Assembly (NCBI GenBank): GCA_026419785.1
Contig: JAODTK010000289.1
Coordinates: 124,001 to 188,000, forward strand
Length of the DNA stretch: 64,000 nucleotides
Direction: 5' to 3'
Source: Sclerodactyla briareus
Taxonomy: Eukaryota; Echinodermata; Holothuroidea; Dendrochirotida; Sclerodactylidae
Below, one piece after another: positions 25,076 through 36,625 of the stretch (position 1 is its first letter; every line of letters begins with the position of its first letter). A program made the translations under genes and the position numbers. The notes under the pieces were generated by a model. It searched no databases. It had not been told where the DNA came from and saw only the letters and a program-made list of their open reading frames with translations.

Positions 25076-25807
25076 GATATATCCGTGATTTCACTCCAGC
25101 GCCACCAGCCCCACCATCACCCCCAGACAAGATCTCAGCCAGCTCACCAAGTGATCACCACACGTCTTCCCTCAAGCCGCTCAGCGACCAATCAGATCAA
25201 CTCCCGTCAATTAAGACGGAAACCACTGACCTTCTTCCATCTATCAAAGCGAGAGCAAACAAATTTTCCTCTCATACGAAGCGTTCTTGTAACTGACGGG
25301 AGATCCAGGCGGCGGGAACGCGTCTCTGACTTGGAGCCCATTCGAACGAGGTATCGCTGCAATGAGTGCGGCAAAGAATATGCAACCTCCTCAAATCTCT
25401 CTCGCCACAAACAGACGCACCGGAGCCTCGACAGCCACCTTGCGAAGAACTGTGAAATATGTGGGAAGGTGTACGTGAGCATGCCCGCCTAGCGATGCAA
25501 ACGTTCTTAACAATAAAAACCTGAAGCACAAGTGCACAGTCTGCGAAAAGTCGTTTTCGCGCCCGTGGTTACTACAGGGACATATGCGATCACACACAGG
25601 AGAGAAACCTTTCGGATGTGCGCACTGCGGAAAGTCATTCGCGGATCGGTCAAACCTCCGGGCGCACTCGCAGCGCACTCCTCAACAAAACAATCTTGTA
25701 AAAAATGTGACAAAACGTTCGCATTGAAGGCCTACCTGAACAAACACTACGAATCGTCCTGCCTGAAGAACTTGAATACCGGGACATATGGGCGCACTCT
25801 ACAGTAG
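25076..25807 (+). CDS. scrt: Scratch-type zinc-finger repressor, exon 2 (five zinc fingers)
   Basis: Nuclear DNA-binding repressor of the Scratch branch of the Snail superfamily. Known members bind E-box sequences and act in neuronal differentiation. The exon follows a T-rich tract and AG. It starts in one frame with a Pro/Ser-rich linker ([32 protein letters not shown], ending near 25290). It shifts to a second frame for [17 protein letters not shown] (finger 1, 25352-25420) and [13 protein letters not shown] (finger 2, from 25451). A third frame carries [14 protein letters not shown] (finger 3, 25533-25596), the TGEKPF linker and [19 protein letters not shown] (finger 4, 25617-25685). It then returns to the first frame for [19 protein letters not shown] (finger 5, C2HC, 25697-25762) and a stop at 25805. 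RSLDS, YVSMPA and [10 protein letters not shown] are typical of Scratch rather than Snail. At least three indels break the frame although residues are conserved. The C-terminal half of finger 2 is scrambled. Confidence 0.92.
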
Positions 25808-26055
25808 AACAGCCTTTCGCGTCCACGTTTCTTCACGAACAATTAATGGGATGCTCATAGTGTTGTTGAAAACTTGACAATTGCGTTGTTTAGGCCAATT
25901 GGCCAATTAGAATGTTGCTATATATTTACGTGCAAAAAATATATATGATTTCAGTCAATAATTCTTTTCATGATATATGTAGGGAGCAATATTGTCCACA
26001 ATGCACAGTCTCATTTTAGGGAATCTTCCAGGAATAACAACGTTTTATTAGAAAA
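25808..26055 (+). other. Presumed Scratch 3' untranslated region
   Basis: AT-rich sequence directly after the stop. I find no AATAAA between the stop and the LINE beginning near 26060, so the polyadenylation site is not identified. It may lie in or beyond the LINE. Confidence 0.4.
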
Positions 26056-26059
26056 TATT

Positions 26060-27110
26060 TCAAAATAGTTCAGGTGGACCGTGGGGAAGGTCACGCATGG
26101 AATACGTCCCTCCTGTATTACTTTCTACACCAGCCCGATCAGTGACATCATCCGTTCACACCATGTGAGCCACATGATCTATGATAGATGATTACGCCAG
26201 TTGTACCTATACTTATCAATTAATCTGATCGATCATCTGCTATCAGTAGACTTGAAGAATGCGTATAGGCTGTCATGAACTGCGGATGCTGTAAGTAAGC
26301 TTAAAATGAATGACTCCAAGACCCAAGTCATTCATATCACCCCTAGACCACCGTGAGTACCAACCACTTTCGCCACTGCGCGTTGGGAATTCACTTATTA
26401 AGCCTGTCACATTTTGCCAGAAACCTTGGAGTTACAGTTGATCATCACCTTGAGCTCAAATCACATTCCGCATGTGCCAATCCGGCTGATATGGTATCCA
26501 CAAAATTGGACAGTTGCGGAAATATCTTGACCAGGATTCGGCTGCAAGTAGATCATGCTTTTGTATTATCCCGTTTAGACTTCTGTGATAGCTTACTCGC
26601 TGGTTTCCCTTTACCGAACTGGGTAAACCAGGCATATTCAGAATGCAGCGCAGAATTGTCACTTGTACTAACACAGGCAGCATATCACTCCAGGGCCTGC
26701 CGCAAATCTTTCATTGGGTCCCAGTTGGCGCTCGAATTTTTCCTTCAAGCTTCTGCTTGTAATGTGTAAGATTCACAACGGTGATTCACCAGCTTATCTA
26801 CAAAATCTTGTAAGGCCCTATGGTCCTGTTCGCAATCTTCGTTCTTCCACGCAGACCTGTTCTCACACCCCAGAATTCGCACTAAAACCTACGTGAACGT
26901 GCTTTCTCCTGGTTGGGGCCTTCTCTCTGGAATGCCCTTCCAGAGGATGTTCGCAACTACAATAGTATCATCTCCTTCAAGAGAAAGCTGAAAACTCATC
27001 TGTTTATGCTTCACTCCTGATTTTCTTCTCTTCTCCATGTAAAGCGCTTCGAGGCATTGCATTAAGCGCTATATACGCACTACTTTATTATTATTATTAT
27101 TATTAACGTA
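26060..27110 (+). mobile_element. L2-like LINE, 5'-truncated (reverse transcriptase C-terminal part)
   Basis: Decayed reverse-transcriptase sequence is readable across frame breaks. It starts near a VPQG-type motif (26075), continues with the SPISDII..VSHMI region before the catalytic YADD equivalent (about 26185, now disrupted) and then KLKMNDSKTQVIHI (26303-26340). Next come FARNLGVTVDHHLELKSH (26410-26463), FVLSRLDFCDSLLAGFP (26561-26610), FKLLLVMCKIHNGDSPAYL (26738-26800), NLRSSTQT, AFSWLG and SFKRKLKTHLFM, with a stop at 27018. This block order is characteristic of L2-clade LINEs. The 3' untranslated region has AAGCGCTTCGAGG..AAGCGCTATATA (27040-27075) and ends in a (TTA)n tail. Truncated at the 5' end and not functional. 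It lies just after the Scratch gene, in the same orientation. Confidence 0.92.
27083..27104. repeat. (TTA)n tail of the L2-like LINE
   Basis: About seven TTA units directly follow AAGCGCTATATACGCACTAC, the usual microsatellite 3' end of this LINE type. Confidence 0.8.
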
Positions 27111-28770
27111 ACCGAAATTCTATTGCTCGAACATTCATCACGTGATTTCCACCTCGCACTGTAATGAAAGACTAGCTAGCAAGGTTCCGCACGGAAAAAA
27201 ACAGCTCAGCATGGAAGGAGGTTATAACACGACACCATATATCGAGCAAAAAAAAAACTTGAATACATATTTTAGGATCATAGCTTACTTAGGCTGCCTT
27301 AAGCTGTCTTCGCTTCCATTTCGTGGATTGAGTAGCGTGCATGCAGCCGTTATTATTAGGAGTGTGGGTTCTATCTAATAGAACCTAGATTCAGGGCCTC
27401 GTTCCACGAAGAGTTTCGCTCGATCATACGCATCCATTGTAATGATGATCCCACCTAATTTCAGGTGTACGGTAAGTCGTCCTACTGGTTGGTCTCATGC
27501 CATTGCGTTGTTGGAAGTAGTTGGGCTGATTTTTCACTCGTTAAAGTTTTTCGTAAAGATTGATACAATCCTTGGATGATTTGGTCCACCAGATGCTGGC
27601 GTTAAATGGAGGTCCTAGGACCAAAATGAAATGCTACACGAAGTTACACACACCTTCCTTTTCAAATCGACGCCAGGCACTTCATGGAAAAAGAATGTCT
27701 CTGTCCGTGTTCATGTGATTTACCTACCGGTTGAGAATAAATCGACATATACCTAACTTCTCGAAACACTGTATCGTTTCGGACAGAACGTAATAGCCAT
27801 ACAATGATAAGAGAGGATGTGTTGCAGAATCATTATACCTCCTTACAATAAAGACAATGAAGAAAATGGTAACAACGGTTGTTAGGGAATAGGCCAAATG
27901 TTAATAATTTTGCATAATAAGACCTTAAATGACCATTCATGACCTGTCTCTATTTGTCGGACCGAATCTATACAGCACCCACCATTGCTCGTTAAACTCA
28001 CGTAATCTGACCCTCGTTAAACCGAAAATGAAATGCACCTTTGAACTCGTGTGATATATGTTGGGGCTTGAACAGCGAGTAGTTTGTCCATCTTGTTCCG
28101 GCAGGTGGAGTAATATAAATTTTGTGTGTGATATATATACAAAATCATCATTTTACACCTGCTCATCAATCAACTCCATAGTGATTCGATTCAGTGTATT
28201 TCTGTGCCGCGTCGCTAAGCGGGTTATTAAGGGGAGGCGATGAACTGAACGCCAAAGGGACACCTATTCGTGCGTAAGCGGAGAAACGAAATGACTCTAA
28301 ATGTCATCGAATCCCCTTCCATCACCCAATAGACGTCTACAACCGCATGACAGCAATACCAGCAACTTCGAACGGAACGTTGAAACAATATGTGATTATT
28401 TTTGCACATGCGACTTTTCAATTTCATTTCGATGGTTATTATGAAGAAGATAACATTGAAAGTATTCAAACATAATTCATGCTGGATTATGTAATGTCAA
28501 CTGTTTATTTTCTAGTTTGTCCTTATTACAGATTATGAATAATACAAAACCATTGTGAGAAAAAAAAAACATCCCGTAGTGTTATTCCTTTTTTTCCTTT
28601 TTTTTCGTGTTCTTTTGACTTAATTTATTTATTCTATCAGGGTCAGGTGGTAAGAACGTGAAGTTTGCAGCCGGGGTATTATGTGGGTGGATATAGGCAA
28701 GGTAAAATACAGGAGTTACTGCCATTATGCTTGCGTTAAGCACTGGTGTGAAAGAAATAATCCAGGTCCC
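27111..28770. other. Non-coding stretch, no feature recognised
   Basis: A and T homopolymers occur near 28560 and 28590-28605. No array, transposon end or protein signature is visible. Confidence 0.5.
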
Positions 28771-29135
28771 GCAACTACTCATTTTTATACTTTGACCTCT
28801 GTTGCTTTTTTTTCAGGTGTCTTGACCAACTCCAATACAATAGGAATCATCTACCTAAATGCCAACCCCTCGTGCCAAGTATTAACACTCTTCATCACTT
28901 CATTGCCACAGTTATTGGTTCACAACCTTCTCAGACTTTGACCTTTCTTGACCTTTGGTGACCGTGGACCTGACCCTAGAACAATTTTTTTGTGCACTCT
29001 ACTCTAGATAGGATCCTTCATGCCGGTATTAGTCCACATCTCCGCTGTATAGTTATCGACATTACGAGCTTTATGGACTTTGACCTTTGCTGACCTTAGG
29101 TAAGCTCAGACTGAGTCCGAACCTAGGGTTGCCTC
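28771..29135. repeat. GACCTTTG-rich diverged repeat
   Basis: Two related units of about 150 bp: AATAGGAATCATCTACCT..CACAGTTATTGG..CAGACTTTGACC near 28840-28945, and GATAGGATCCTTCATGCC..ATAGTTATCG..GGACTTTGACC near 29005-29085. GACCT words are dense. The same style occurs at 32290-32600 and 46795-46960. Confidence 0.6.
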
Positions 29136-29799
29136 TTAGTAACGGTAACCAGCAGGTCTAATTTTAAACCTATGATGGATGTTTTCGTTCTTTAGCTATT
29201 GTTATTAGAGGAGGGGCTTCACATGCGCAGCCCACAAACACACATGCGCAATGCATGACTACATAGATTTCTTCTGTTTCGGCAAATGAATAGAAAGCTT
29301 AGACTGGATTGTATGTCCTGTGGTTGGTGTTAGAGACTATAGAATTCAATTCCAGCAACAGACCTTAGTTGATAGTGAAATTCAACGATTTGAAATTCCA
29401 TGGCGAAAGCCCTACTGGATGTGCGTTACCCATTGGAATGTGACACTCGGTCGTAAAATCTATCAACCAGATCGAACAGAGTAGTTTTCCCGACCTTCAT
29501 AGAGAACAATCCTTGTAATGGGTGGGCATTTGCTCGTCAACTACATTGGAAATGAGGCGAACACTACGTCGAATATGAGAGTCAATAGAATATTCTGCGG
29601 GCTTTTTGTAAAACGCGAGGCAAATATTCGATAATCTCGAGAGTAGGGACATTTGCTCCCTTCTCTCTATGATATACGAGGTTCGAATCTAGGCAGGGCC
29701 CGACAGGTGAAGGTACACGGAATACGACCATGCATCTTTGACAATACTTTAACGGGGAGTCAGAGATCAACACGCCATTTACAGCCCCCTCGTTCCTCA
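29136..29799. other. Non-coding stretch with one isolated B-box-like word
   Basis: GAGGTTCGAATCTAG at 29687-29701 resembles a Pol III B box on the + strand. No matching A box or second copy was found, so I do not call an element. Confidence 0.4.
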
Positions 29800-30010
29800 C
29801 TGCTCAGTCTCTAGTGTTGAGCCCAAATGAAAAACGCAGCATGAATAAATTTGGGAAGTGTTTGGCAAGACCTGGCTCGAATTCGAACCCCAATCTCCCC
29901 GCGTGATAAGCCATCGATTTCCGTAATGATCCGGTAAAAAGCGGGAAAGAACAGTTGGCCGTTGATTCCTAGTTCTGCAAAAAATGGCCATAGGCCATAG
30001 TCTATTGCCC
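29800..30010 (-). mobile_element. tRNA-like SINE candidate
   Basis: On the - strand, GATGGCTTATCACGCGGGGA is followed by GGGGTTCGAATTCGAGCC (B box, about 29876-29893). This resembles the anticodon and T arms of a tRNA, with further sequence on both sides. The A box is unclear and no second copy was found in the window. It could be a decayed tRNA pseudogene instead. Confidence 0.4.
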
Positions 30011-32080
30011 TCAGAGGTAAACGCGCTGGGCCAAGGCAATACTTGTGATCTATAATTCATGAAGCAACTTTGGGCCTCGCCAACTTCAGGATTAGCCAAC
30101 GTTAGGATTAGCCAATCTTGGAACACTGACTGTGTGATCGCGGTTGATCACAGGCGATTCCCCGACCAGCCACCGGCATATAACAAACTGAGTTAGTATT
30201 TCAGTCTCTGATCCTCGTACAAATACCCATGGTTACAATGGTTGAAACACATTTCATAAGCGCGATGCGACGTTACCGATGTTACCACAGAGGAAAATGA
30301 TCATCAGAAGACATCCCATTTCCCCATAAGGCATTGTCAACAGCAGAATATCGTTTTGAGGAGTCAGACGATGAGCGGAATTGAATTTGGTAGATTAATT
30401 CTTTCATAGAAAGTATCACGTGTATCATTACACAACAAGCCAGTTCGCGAATGCATTAAAACATGGAAATAACTCGACTGTGTCGATAATCACTTATTCT
30501 CTGGAAGCTTCCCTCATCAAAGATACTCATCCTATTCCCACAATCGGGGAGAGAAGGAGGGGCAAAGACCGTAGTATGGCAAGTGGGGTGAACTTGTGTG
30601 TGCCCGTCGAATGATGGACGTGACAGGGCGCACAGGCAAATGTAAACCCGTACTACGTTAACGAAGGAAAAACAGCCATGAACCCGTTTGTTATATACCC
30701 CTTTTGCGATTCAACAACGTGCAGATACAAGTGGTTGAATACATTTTTCTGATGTTACAGTTGACGGGGACGGGTTCAGCAACACCAAGTGTACCTGTTC
30801 ACACGTTATTACAAATAATTAACCTGCTGTTCCACAAGAATGGCTAGCCTATAACTGCCATCCGAAATCTCTTCGTATTCCTTTTGTATCGGGCGTTTTC
30901 CTATTTCACTTCTTTACTATTTGGCGTTTGAATTTGATTCCAAAATGCCTCGGTAAATTATAGAAGTAAGCCGCATTCGGATAGTTTCCCCGAATAGCTG
31001 ACTCAACTGGAATTCGTGATTTGACCAACTGAGAGGCGCTAATGTAATCAGAAAGAACCATGACTTTCAATTGCCTCCGTTCTGCGTATAAAATGCCTAT
31101 GCTACAGCCGATCGTCATCACTCGTAATAATGATACTTGTCTATCGGCTCAACGTCACATGCATTGTAATTTTCCTCCCAGCAACGACCCTCCCGAGTGG
31201 CACTTTTGGTTTGGGTATTCGAACTATGGCGTTTTCGCAACGTATTTGTTCTTTCGAATGCGAAACGCAACTAGATAGCGCGGTTTACCAGGCTGGAAAC
31301 GTCTAATATGTTATTGGGTATAACATGAATTGAGCATCAAGTGACTAGAATTTATCGGGTGTTGTGAATTCCTCCCTCTGCATTGTAATACATTCTTCGA
31401 TACGATACACATGTCTATACCCCTCCTAGTAGAGGTAACCGCGTCCTGGACAACAGCGACATACTGCACTATCCTGCGCCCCCACACATGTTCCCCGTGA
31501 CACAACATCTAACTCAGTAGAGGATTTGTATGCGCGGGCTTTACTCAACGATGTCTGTATCACTCGCAATTATTCCGAACCGTATAGTCGTTCCTGCTCT
31601 GACCCAATTTCAATCCTCTGGATCATTCACTAAGACCCCCCCCCCCCCCATTGTCTGTGTTAAGAGGAGACCATTATATGATGTTGGTGAGTTTTGCGTG
31701 GTTCTGAAATGAAGAATTTCATAACCGTTGTGATTGGACTTATATGTCATATGTTACCAGGCTACTAACTGTCTTCATGAGGCAGTATCGACCAAGGAGC
31801 TTCTGTCTTCATTCGCATTCATGCACAAGGGTGTAATTCTAAGCTAAAAAAACAAGTCATCACTCAGAACCAAGTAGCAGGGATTCTAATATGTTCGAGA
31901 TAAAGAGAGAGAACTTTGACGGAGAACAAAACCACATACTTGCTTTCGATGCCGTCTAATAACTAACAAACCACTCTCTCAGTCCTCGTCCTTCATGAAT
32001 ATTTCCCATCATGGGTGTCGTAAATGGGTGTTTTATTCCCTCTTTGTTCACAGAGCAATTTTGATGCACAAACTTCATTG
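30011..32080. other. Non-coding stretch, no feature recognised
   Basis: Contains a C homopolymer of about 14 bases at 31636-31650. Open frames are 60-72 codons long and overlap on both strands. Confidence 0.5.
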
Positions 32081-32600
32081 CTTTGACCTTCCTGGAAGTT
32101 TATTCAGCGAGTATGCTAACATTCCGTCGAAGACATGACGACGTAATGCTCACCCAAGACAAGCACATATCACCAGCTAAATTATTCCGTCAGTTGGTGT
32201 AGATGAACCCCGATGTTTCTGCTGTCTCTTCAGGACAGCAAAGTGCAATTAGTGTGCACAAATTTTTGTTCCATAATCTCGGAAATCAATTTCTGTCATG
32301 GTGGCCCGCATCTGTGTGACCTTTGAACTCAATTTGACCTTCTGCATTGTGAACTTAACAGCTGTTGTGCCTGATTGAATTTTTGTTTTAGTTGTTCTCG
32401 GATCTCACCTTGGATCTACCTTCTGATAAAAATAGTCCACAATTTGACCTTTTCTGTGTAACATATCGAAGGTCGAAGTTCTTGGTTTGGAATTTAGTGC
32501 AGTGAGGATGTTCATGGATATTTGTCAAGGTGATTTTTAGAATCAGTGTGTCAAACTTCATCAGATGATGAGGTCATGTGATTGAAGGTCAATCCCTAAG
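32081..32600. repeat. GACCTTTGA-rich diverged repeat
   Basis: Repeated GACCTT..GACCT words (32090, 32318, 32336, 32448) appear in a context resembling the units at 28771-29135. No unit boundary is clear. Confidence 0.45.
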
Positions 32601-33339
32601 AGTGTATTTTTTTAGTTACATAGTAGTGAAAATGAAATCTGCCGAGCTGTGTATGTTAATACACGAACCAAACTCAAGCTTCAATCGGGCACACGGGTCT
32701 CAACTTACAAAAGGTCGATGTTGGCATTGAGAGCATCTCGGTAATAGCGTCGGGTGTATGCATGTAATAACTAATGCTCAAGAGCTGGATGCAACCTTTT
32801 TTTTAAATGAAAATCATGTCATGCAAAAAACTGTCAAATTGTATTTGTTCCTGCGACATCTTCCAGTGACAGTAACCTGGTGTGGTTCAAATCCTGGGAT
32901 GAGTGTACCATGTATCATGGTGGAGATTGTTTCCATCAGAACAGTGATGTCATCAAAATAATTCAACTCCACGGCTGTTCAAAGACAACATGACAGAAGT
33001 TGATATCATTACGAATATGGTAAGGAATTACTACACATCTTTGGGTTCTTGTTTCCCTTCAAATCCGACAAACCTCGAAACAAAATCATGCAAATTAGAG
33101 GGCAACAAGTCATGTAGCAACCCCCTCGTTCGAACCCTTCCGAGATTCACTATGGCAGAGTGCCAAGTTCCGACACAATCTGACGAAGTGTTGGGGAGTT
33201 ATGCGTTAAACACAAAAAATCTTCCGTTGAACGCGGTAGCCGTGGAGACGGTTGATTAAGGCCGGAACATAACATTCTGAAGTGAGGCTATAATGATGGA
33301 ATATTTTGTTTTTTACTTTACTGTCCATGTGTACCAACC
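32601..33339. other. Non-coding stretch, no feature recognised
   Basis: The longest frame is 89 codons (32990-33259, +). It is Asn/Ser-rich with no domain, and I do not call it. Confidence 0.5.
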
Positions 33340-34935
33340 TGAAATGTACTAATGTGTGGTTGAGGTTATTCAACGCAACATGAGAACTCATTCAGACACG
33401 TAGGCCGGTCATCAAACTGATCGACAACTAATCTGACCCGAGGTAATATAATTACAGCAACACGTCTCTCGAGGCCGCGGATTCTCTTTCAATCCAAACT
33501 TGTCGTAGCTGGCTCGAGAAAACTCCTAGGCCTTATTTCCCGCGAGGTTCAGCCGACTACTGTACTCGTCTGGGTGAATGAATCATCTGCGGTTTTCCTT
33601 CAATATCACTGGGTTCAAGTCATTTGTATCATGTGGAATATTTACTTGTATTTAATATAAGACTCACATTAATTATGGTGAAATCTAAGGAGTTACTATT
33701 TAATTATTGAGATTATTATGTGAGTGTTTTAATATACACAGTTATTCAAACCCGTAACAATATCGAGGTAGGACTATACTCCTTATTACCAGTTTGTAAT
33801 TTCATTGAAGTTTGTTTGCGAAGTTCCTGCGTGCGGGATGATCATCTACCACATATCTAATGATATAGGATAACTTATATGAACCAAGGACGCCCATTAT
33901 GCCACTTAATTATTGGAACGCCATCAGTTGGATGGTTAGAATACAAGTTTCGCCTTCTTCCTCTCCCCCTAACACCTCTTGGTGTCTCTGGGTTGAACAA
34001 AAAAATCATGGATAGATATATTCAATGGATTGTAATGCACTTCGCATCAACTGGACACGATAACATACTTATGTAGTTCCCAGCTTGTAAGAAATTTAAG
34101 CACCTTTCAATCCTCGCAAGAAATAACTGGGACAAACCCCCGCTCCCGATGGAAGTTGCTATCACTCATGGCTACACGATCATGCAAACTTGATTGGGGA
34201 TTTTTTTTTTTTTTTTTTTTTTTTCGGGAAGAGGGGTTATTGATGTGGCGGGGGGGGGTGTCCAAGCACGAAATACACTTCTGAGCGGACGTTTTGCACT
34301 GTTTTGTCCCAACCTCTTGGCGAGGATTGTAGTTCAATTTACAAATCATAACGACCAGAAGTTGACAAATAGTACTAACTTTCCGAGCGAAATCTATGCT
34401 ACCAGCTTTGAAGCACTAAATTAATCCGTAGCCGTAGCGAGCTAAACTGTTGGGCGATTGCAGGATTCGCCGCCGCGAACAATGACAGTGTGGCCAGGTA
34501 AATACACTCAGCAGATTAATTGTATCGGCTTTTCCGTTTCGACAGGTATTTTGATATACGGTGAGGTACAAAGCCAATTACTAAATCGAATCGAACGAGA
34601 GACAAAACACCCGTTGAGCGGCCTATAAGACCGGAACCCAAGCGTGTAGTAAAGCCGTTGGTTTCAATTTTATGGGATTAATTCTGGGGCTGATCTGTGG
34701 TAACAAGCTTCTTATGTAACCCGGGATGATCAGCGATATTTTTAGTGAAAAGAAATATAGTAGATCGAGCAGCGCATACATTTCATTCAGTGGGAGTAAT
34801 TTAGTCCACTAAAGAGGTTAAGACGTTAGATACGATTTATTGTCTGCAGGCAAGGAAGAGGGAAATTATCAGTGAGATCGTGAACGACAGTGCGTTTGTT
34901 GTAGTCAGTCAGTTCAGAGTGTATAAAAACCCATC
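33340..34935. repeat. Two-module dispersed repeat, copy 1
   Basis: The left module (33340-33600) and right module (34240-34935) both align in the same order with 60010-60250 and 61390-62110. Left words: CTGACCCGAGGTAAT, CGTCTCTCGAG and TTTCCCGCGAGGTT. Right words: ATCGGCTTTTCCGTTTC, AAGCAATTACTAAA-type and GTAGTCAGTCAGTT. The modules are 0.6 kb apart here and more in copy 2, so the middle has changed. It is probably a transposon family of about 1.5-2 kb. I find no coding signature that classifies it. Confidence 0.65.
34201..34224. repeat. (T)24 homopolymer
   Basis: 24 consecutive T residues, followed by a G9 run at 34244-34258 with one break. Confidence 0.95.
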
Positions 34936-35264
34936 ATATCAACGCATGGCAGTTGAAAAAAAGAACTAAACGTAACATAAAGGAGTGTATTACGTTTGTT
35001 TCTTTCGCAAGTGACCTGCACTTTCATTTTTTTCAAAGCACGTCCCAGCAGTTCCCTTTAAACAAACGATTCTAATAAGGGGCCTTTCCGTCTGGTAGTA
35101 ACTGGCGACGGCGTCGATTGCATGACGTCACGGCGAAACGACATTAAAGCAGTTGCGTGAATCTTTTTTTTCCTTTTTTGCACTAATGCACTAATCATGG
35201 GGAACACTCACAACCAGGCTTTTGAACGTGGGTTACGAGGCATGTTAGCTTTGTTACAGGGGTC

Positions 35265-36625
35265 AGGTCCACACACACACACATACACCACATACAGACA
35301 CACACACACACGCGAACGCACACACACACAACACATGACACTACACACACACACACCACGCGCGCGCAAACACACAAACAAGCCCAACGTGACTGAACGA
35401 GACCCCATGTGTGGTGTTAAACAAAGTTGAAAGCATGAAGTAAGGGGACATAGAGATGATGTGGGGAAGACTCCAAAGAATGAACAAATGTGGCAACTTT
35501 TAATAGCTCAAAACGAGGAGTTGCACTGCGACAATCTGTTAATACTCAATACATGCTGAATTGTCTTCACTGGTGTATAATTAATTAGGCTAGCTTAATT
35601 TAAATGAATATTAACTTGTTCAAGTAATAGGAGTAAGAGTGCAAGCTGTCACACACATACAGACACACACACACGCACCCGCACAAGGACACACACACAC
35701 ACACGCGCGCGCCGCACACATACACACGCCCCACGTGACTGAACGGAGACCTGTGAGTAAACAGTTGACAAGCATGAAGTAAGAGGGAATAGAGATGATG
35801 TGGGGAAGACTCCAAGTATGAACAAATGTGGCAACTGTAACACGCTTCAAAAGAGGACTGTTTGCAATGCGCAATCTGTAATACCCCACAGACATGCTGA
35901 ATTTGCTTCACTGGTGTATAATTAATTAGACGAGTTAATATAAATGCATATTAACTTGTTCAAGTAATAGGAGTAGTTTTGTCACGCTCTCACACACATA
36001 CAGACACAGCCACCACGGCACCGCACACGGACCACACCCCACCGTACGTCGCACCGACACACACACTCCCCACGTGATGAACGAGTGACCTTGTAAACCA
36101 GTTGAAAGCATGAATCGAGGACATAGAGATGATGTGGGAGACTCCAAGAATGACACAGTGGCCACTTTTAACAGCTTCAAAAGAGGACTGTGCACTGCGA
36201 CAATCTGTTAATATACCACTAAAGCTGATTTGCTTCACTGGGTGATAATTATTAGACTATCTTAATATAAATGATATTTAACTTGTTCAAGTAATGGAGT
36301 AGTTTGGCAGCTGTCCCACATACAGACACCAACACACACACTCACGAGGTACTTGGGCGCACACAACACCCCACGTGAACTGAACGAGACCTGTGGTAAA
36401 CCAGTTGAAAGCATGAAGTAAGAGGACATAGAGATGATGTGGGGAAGACTCCAAAGAATGAACAAATGTGGCAACTTTTAAACGCTTCAAAAGAGGACTG
36501 TTGCACGGCGACATTGTTAATACCCAATACATGCTGAATTTGCTTCACTGGTGTATAATTAATTATGCTAGCTTAATATAAATAAATATTTAACTTGTCA
36601 AGTAATATCAGTATTTTTGCAGCTG
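35265..36625. repeat. Tandem array, four units of about 300-346 bp, each with an internal CA run
   Basis: The word CACGTGA..TGAACGAG anchors the units at 35387, 35733, 36072 and 36373 (periods 346, 339 and 301). Each unit continues with GTTGAAAGCATGAA, ACATAGAGATGATGTGGG, GAAGACTCCAA, AGAGGACTGTTGCA, GCTTCACTGGTGTATAATTA and AACTTGTTCAAGTAAT, then a CA/CG-rich run. Most differences between units are 1-2-base indels rather than substitutions. The antisense frames over the CA runs (Cys/Val repeats) are artefacts. Confidence 0.93.

Noticed and set aside
25808-27110. Further coding exon of Scratch downstream of the fingers
   Set aside because: The frames here are L2-type reverse transcriptase fragments. 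The Scratch protein family ends shortly after finger 5.
35195-36548. Cys/Val-rich antisense frames of up to 103 codons
   Set aside because: They are translations of CA microsatellites within a tandem array.
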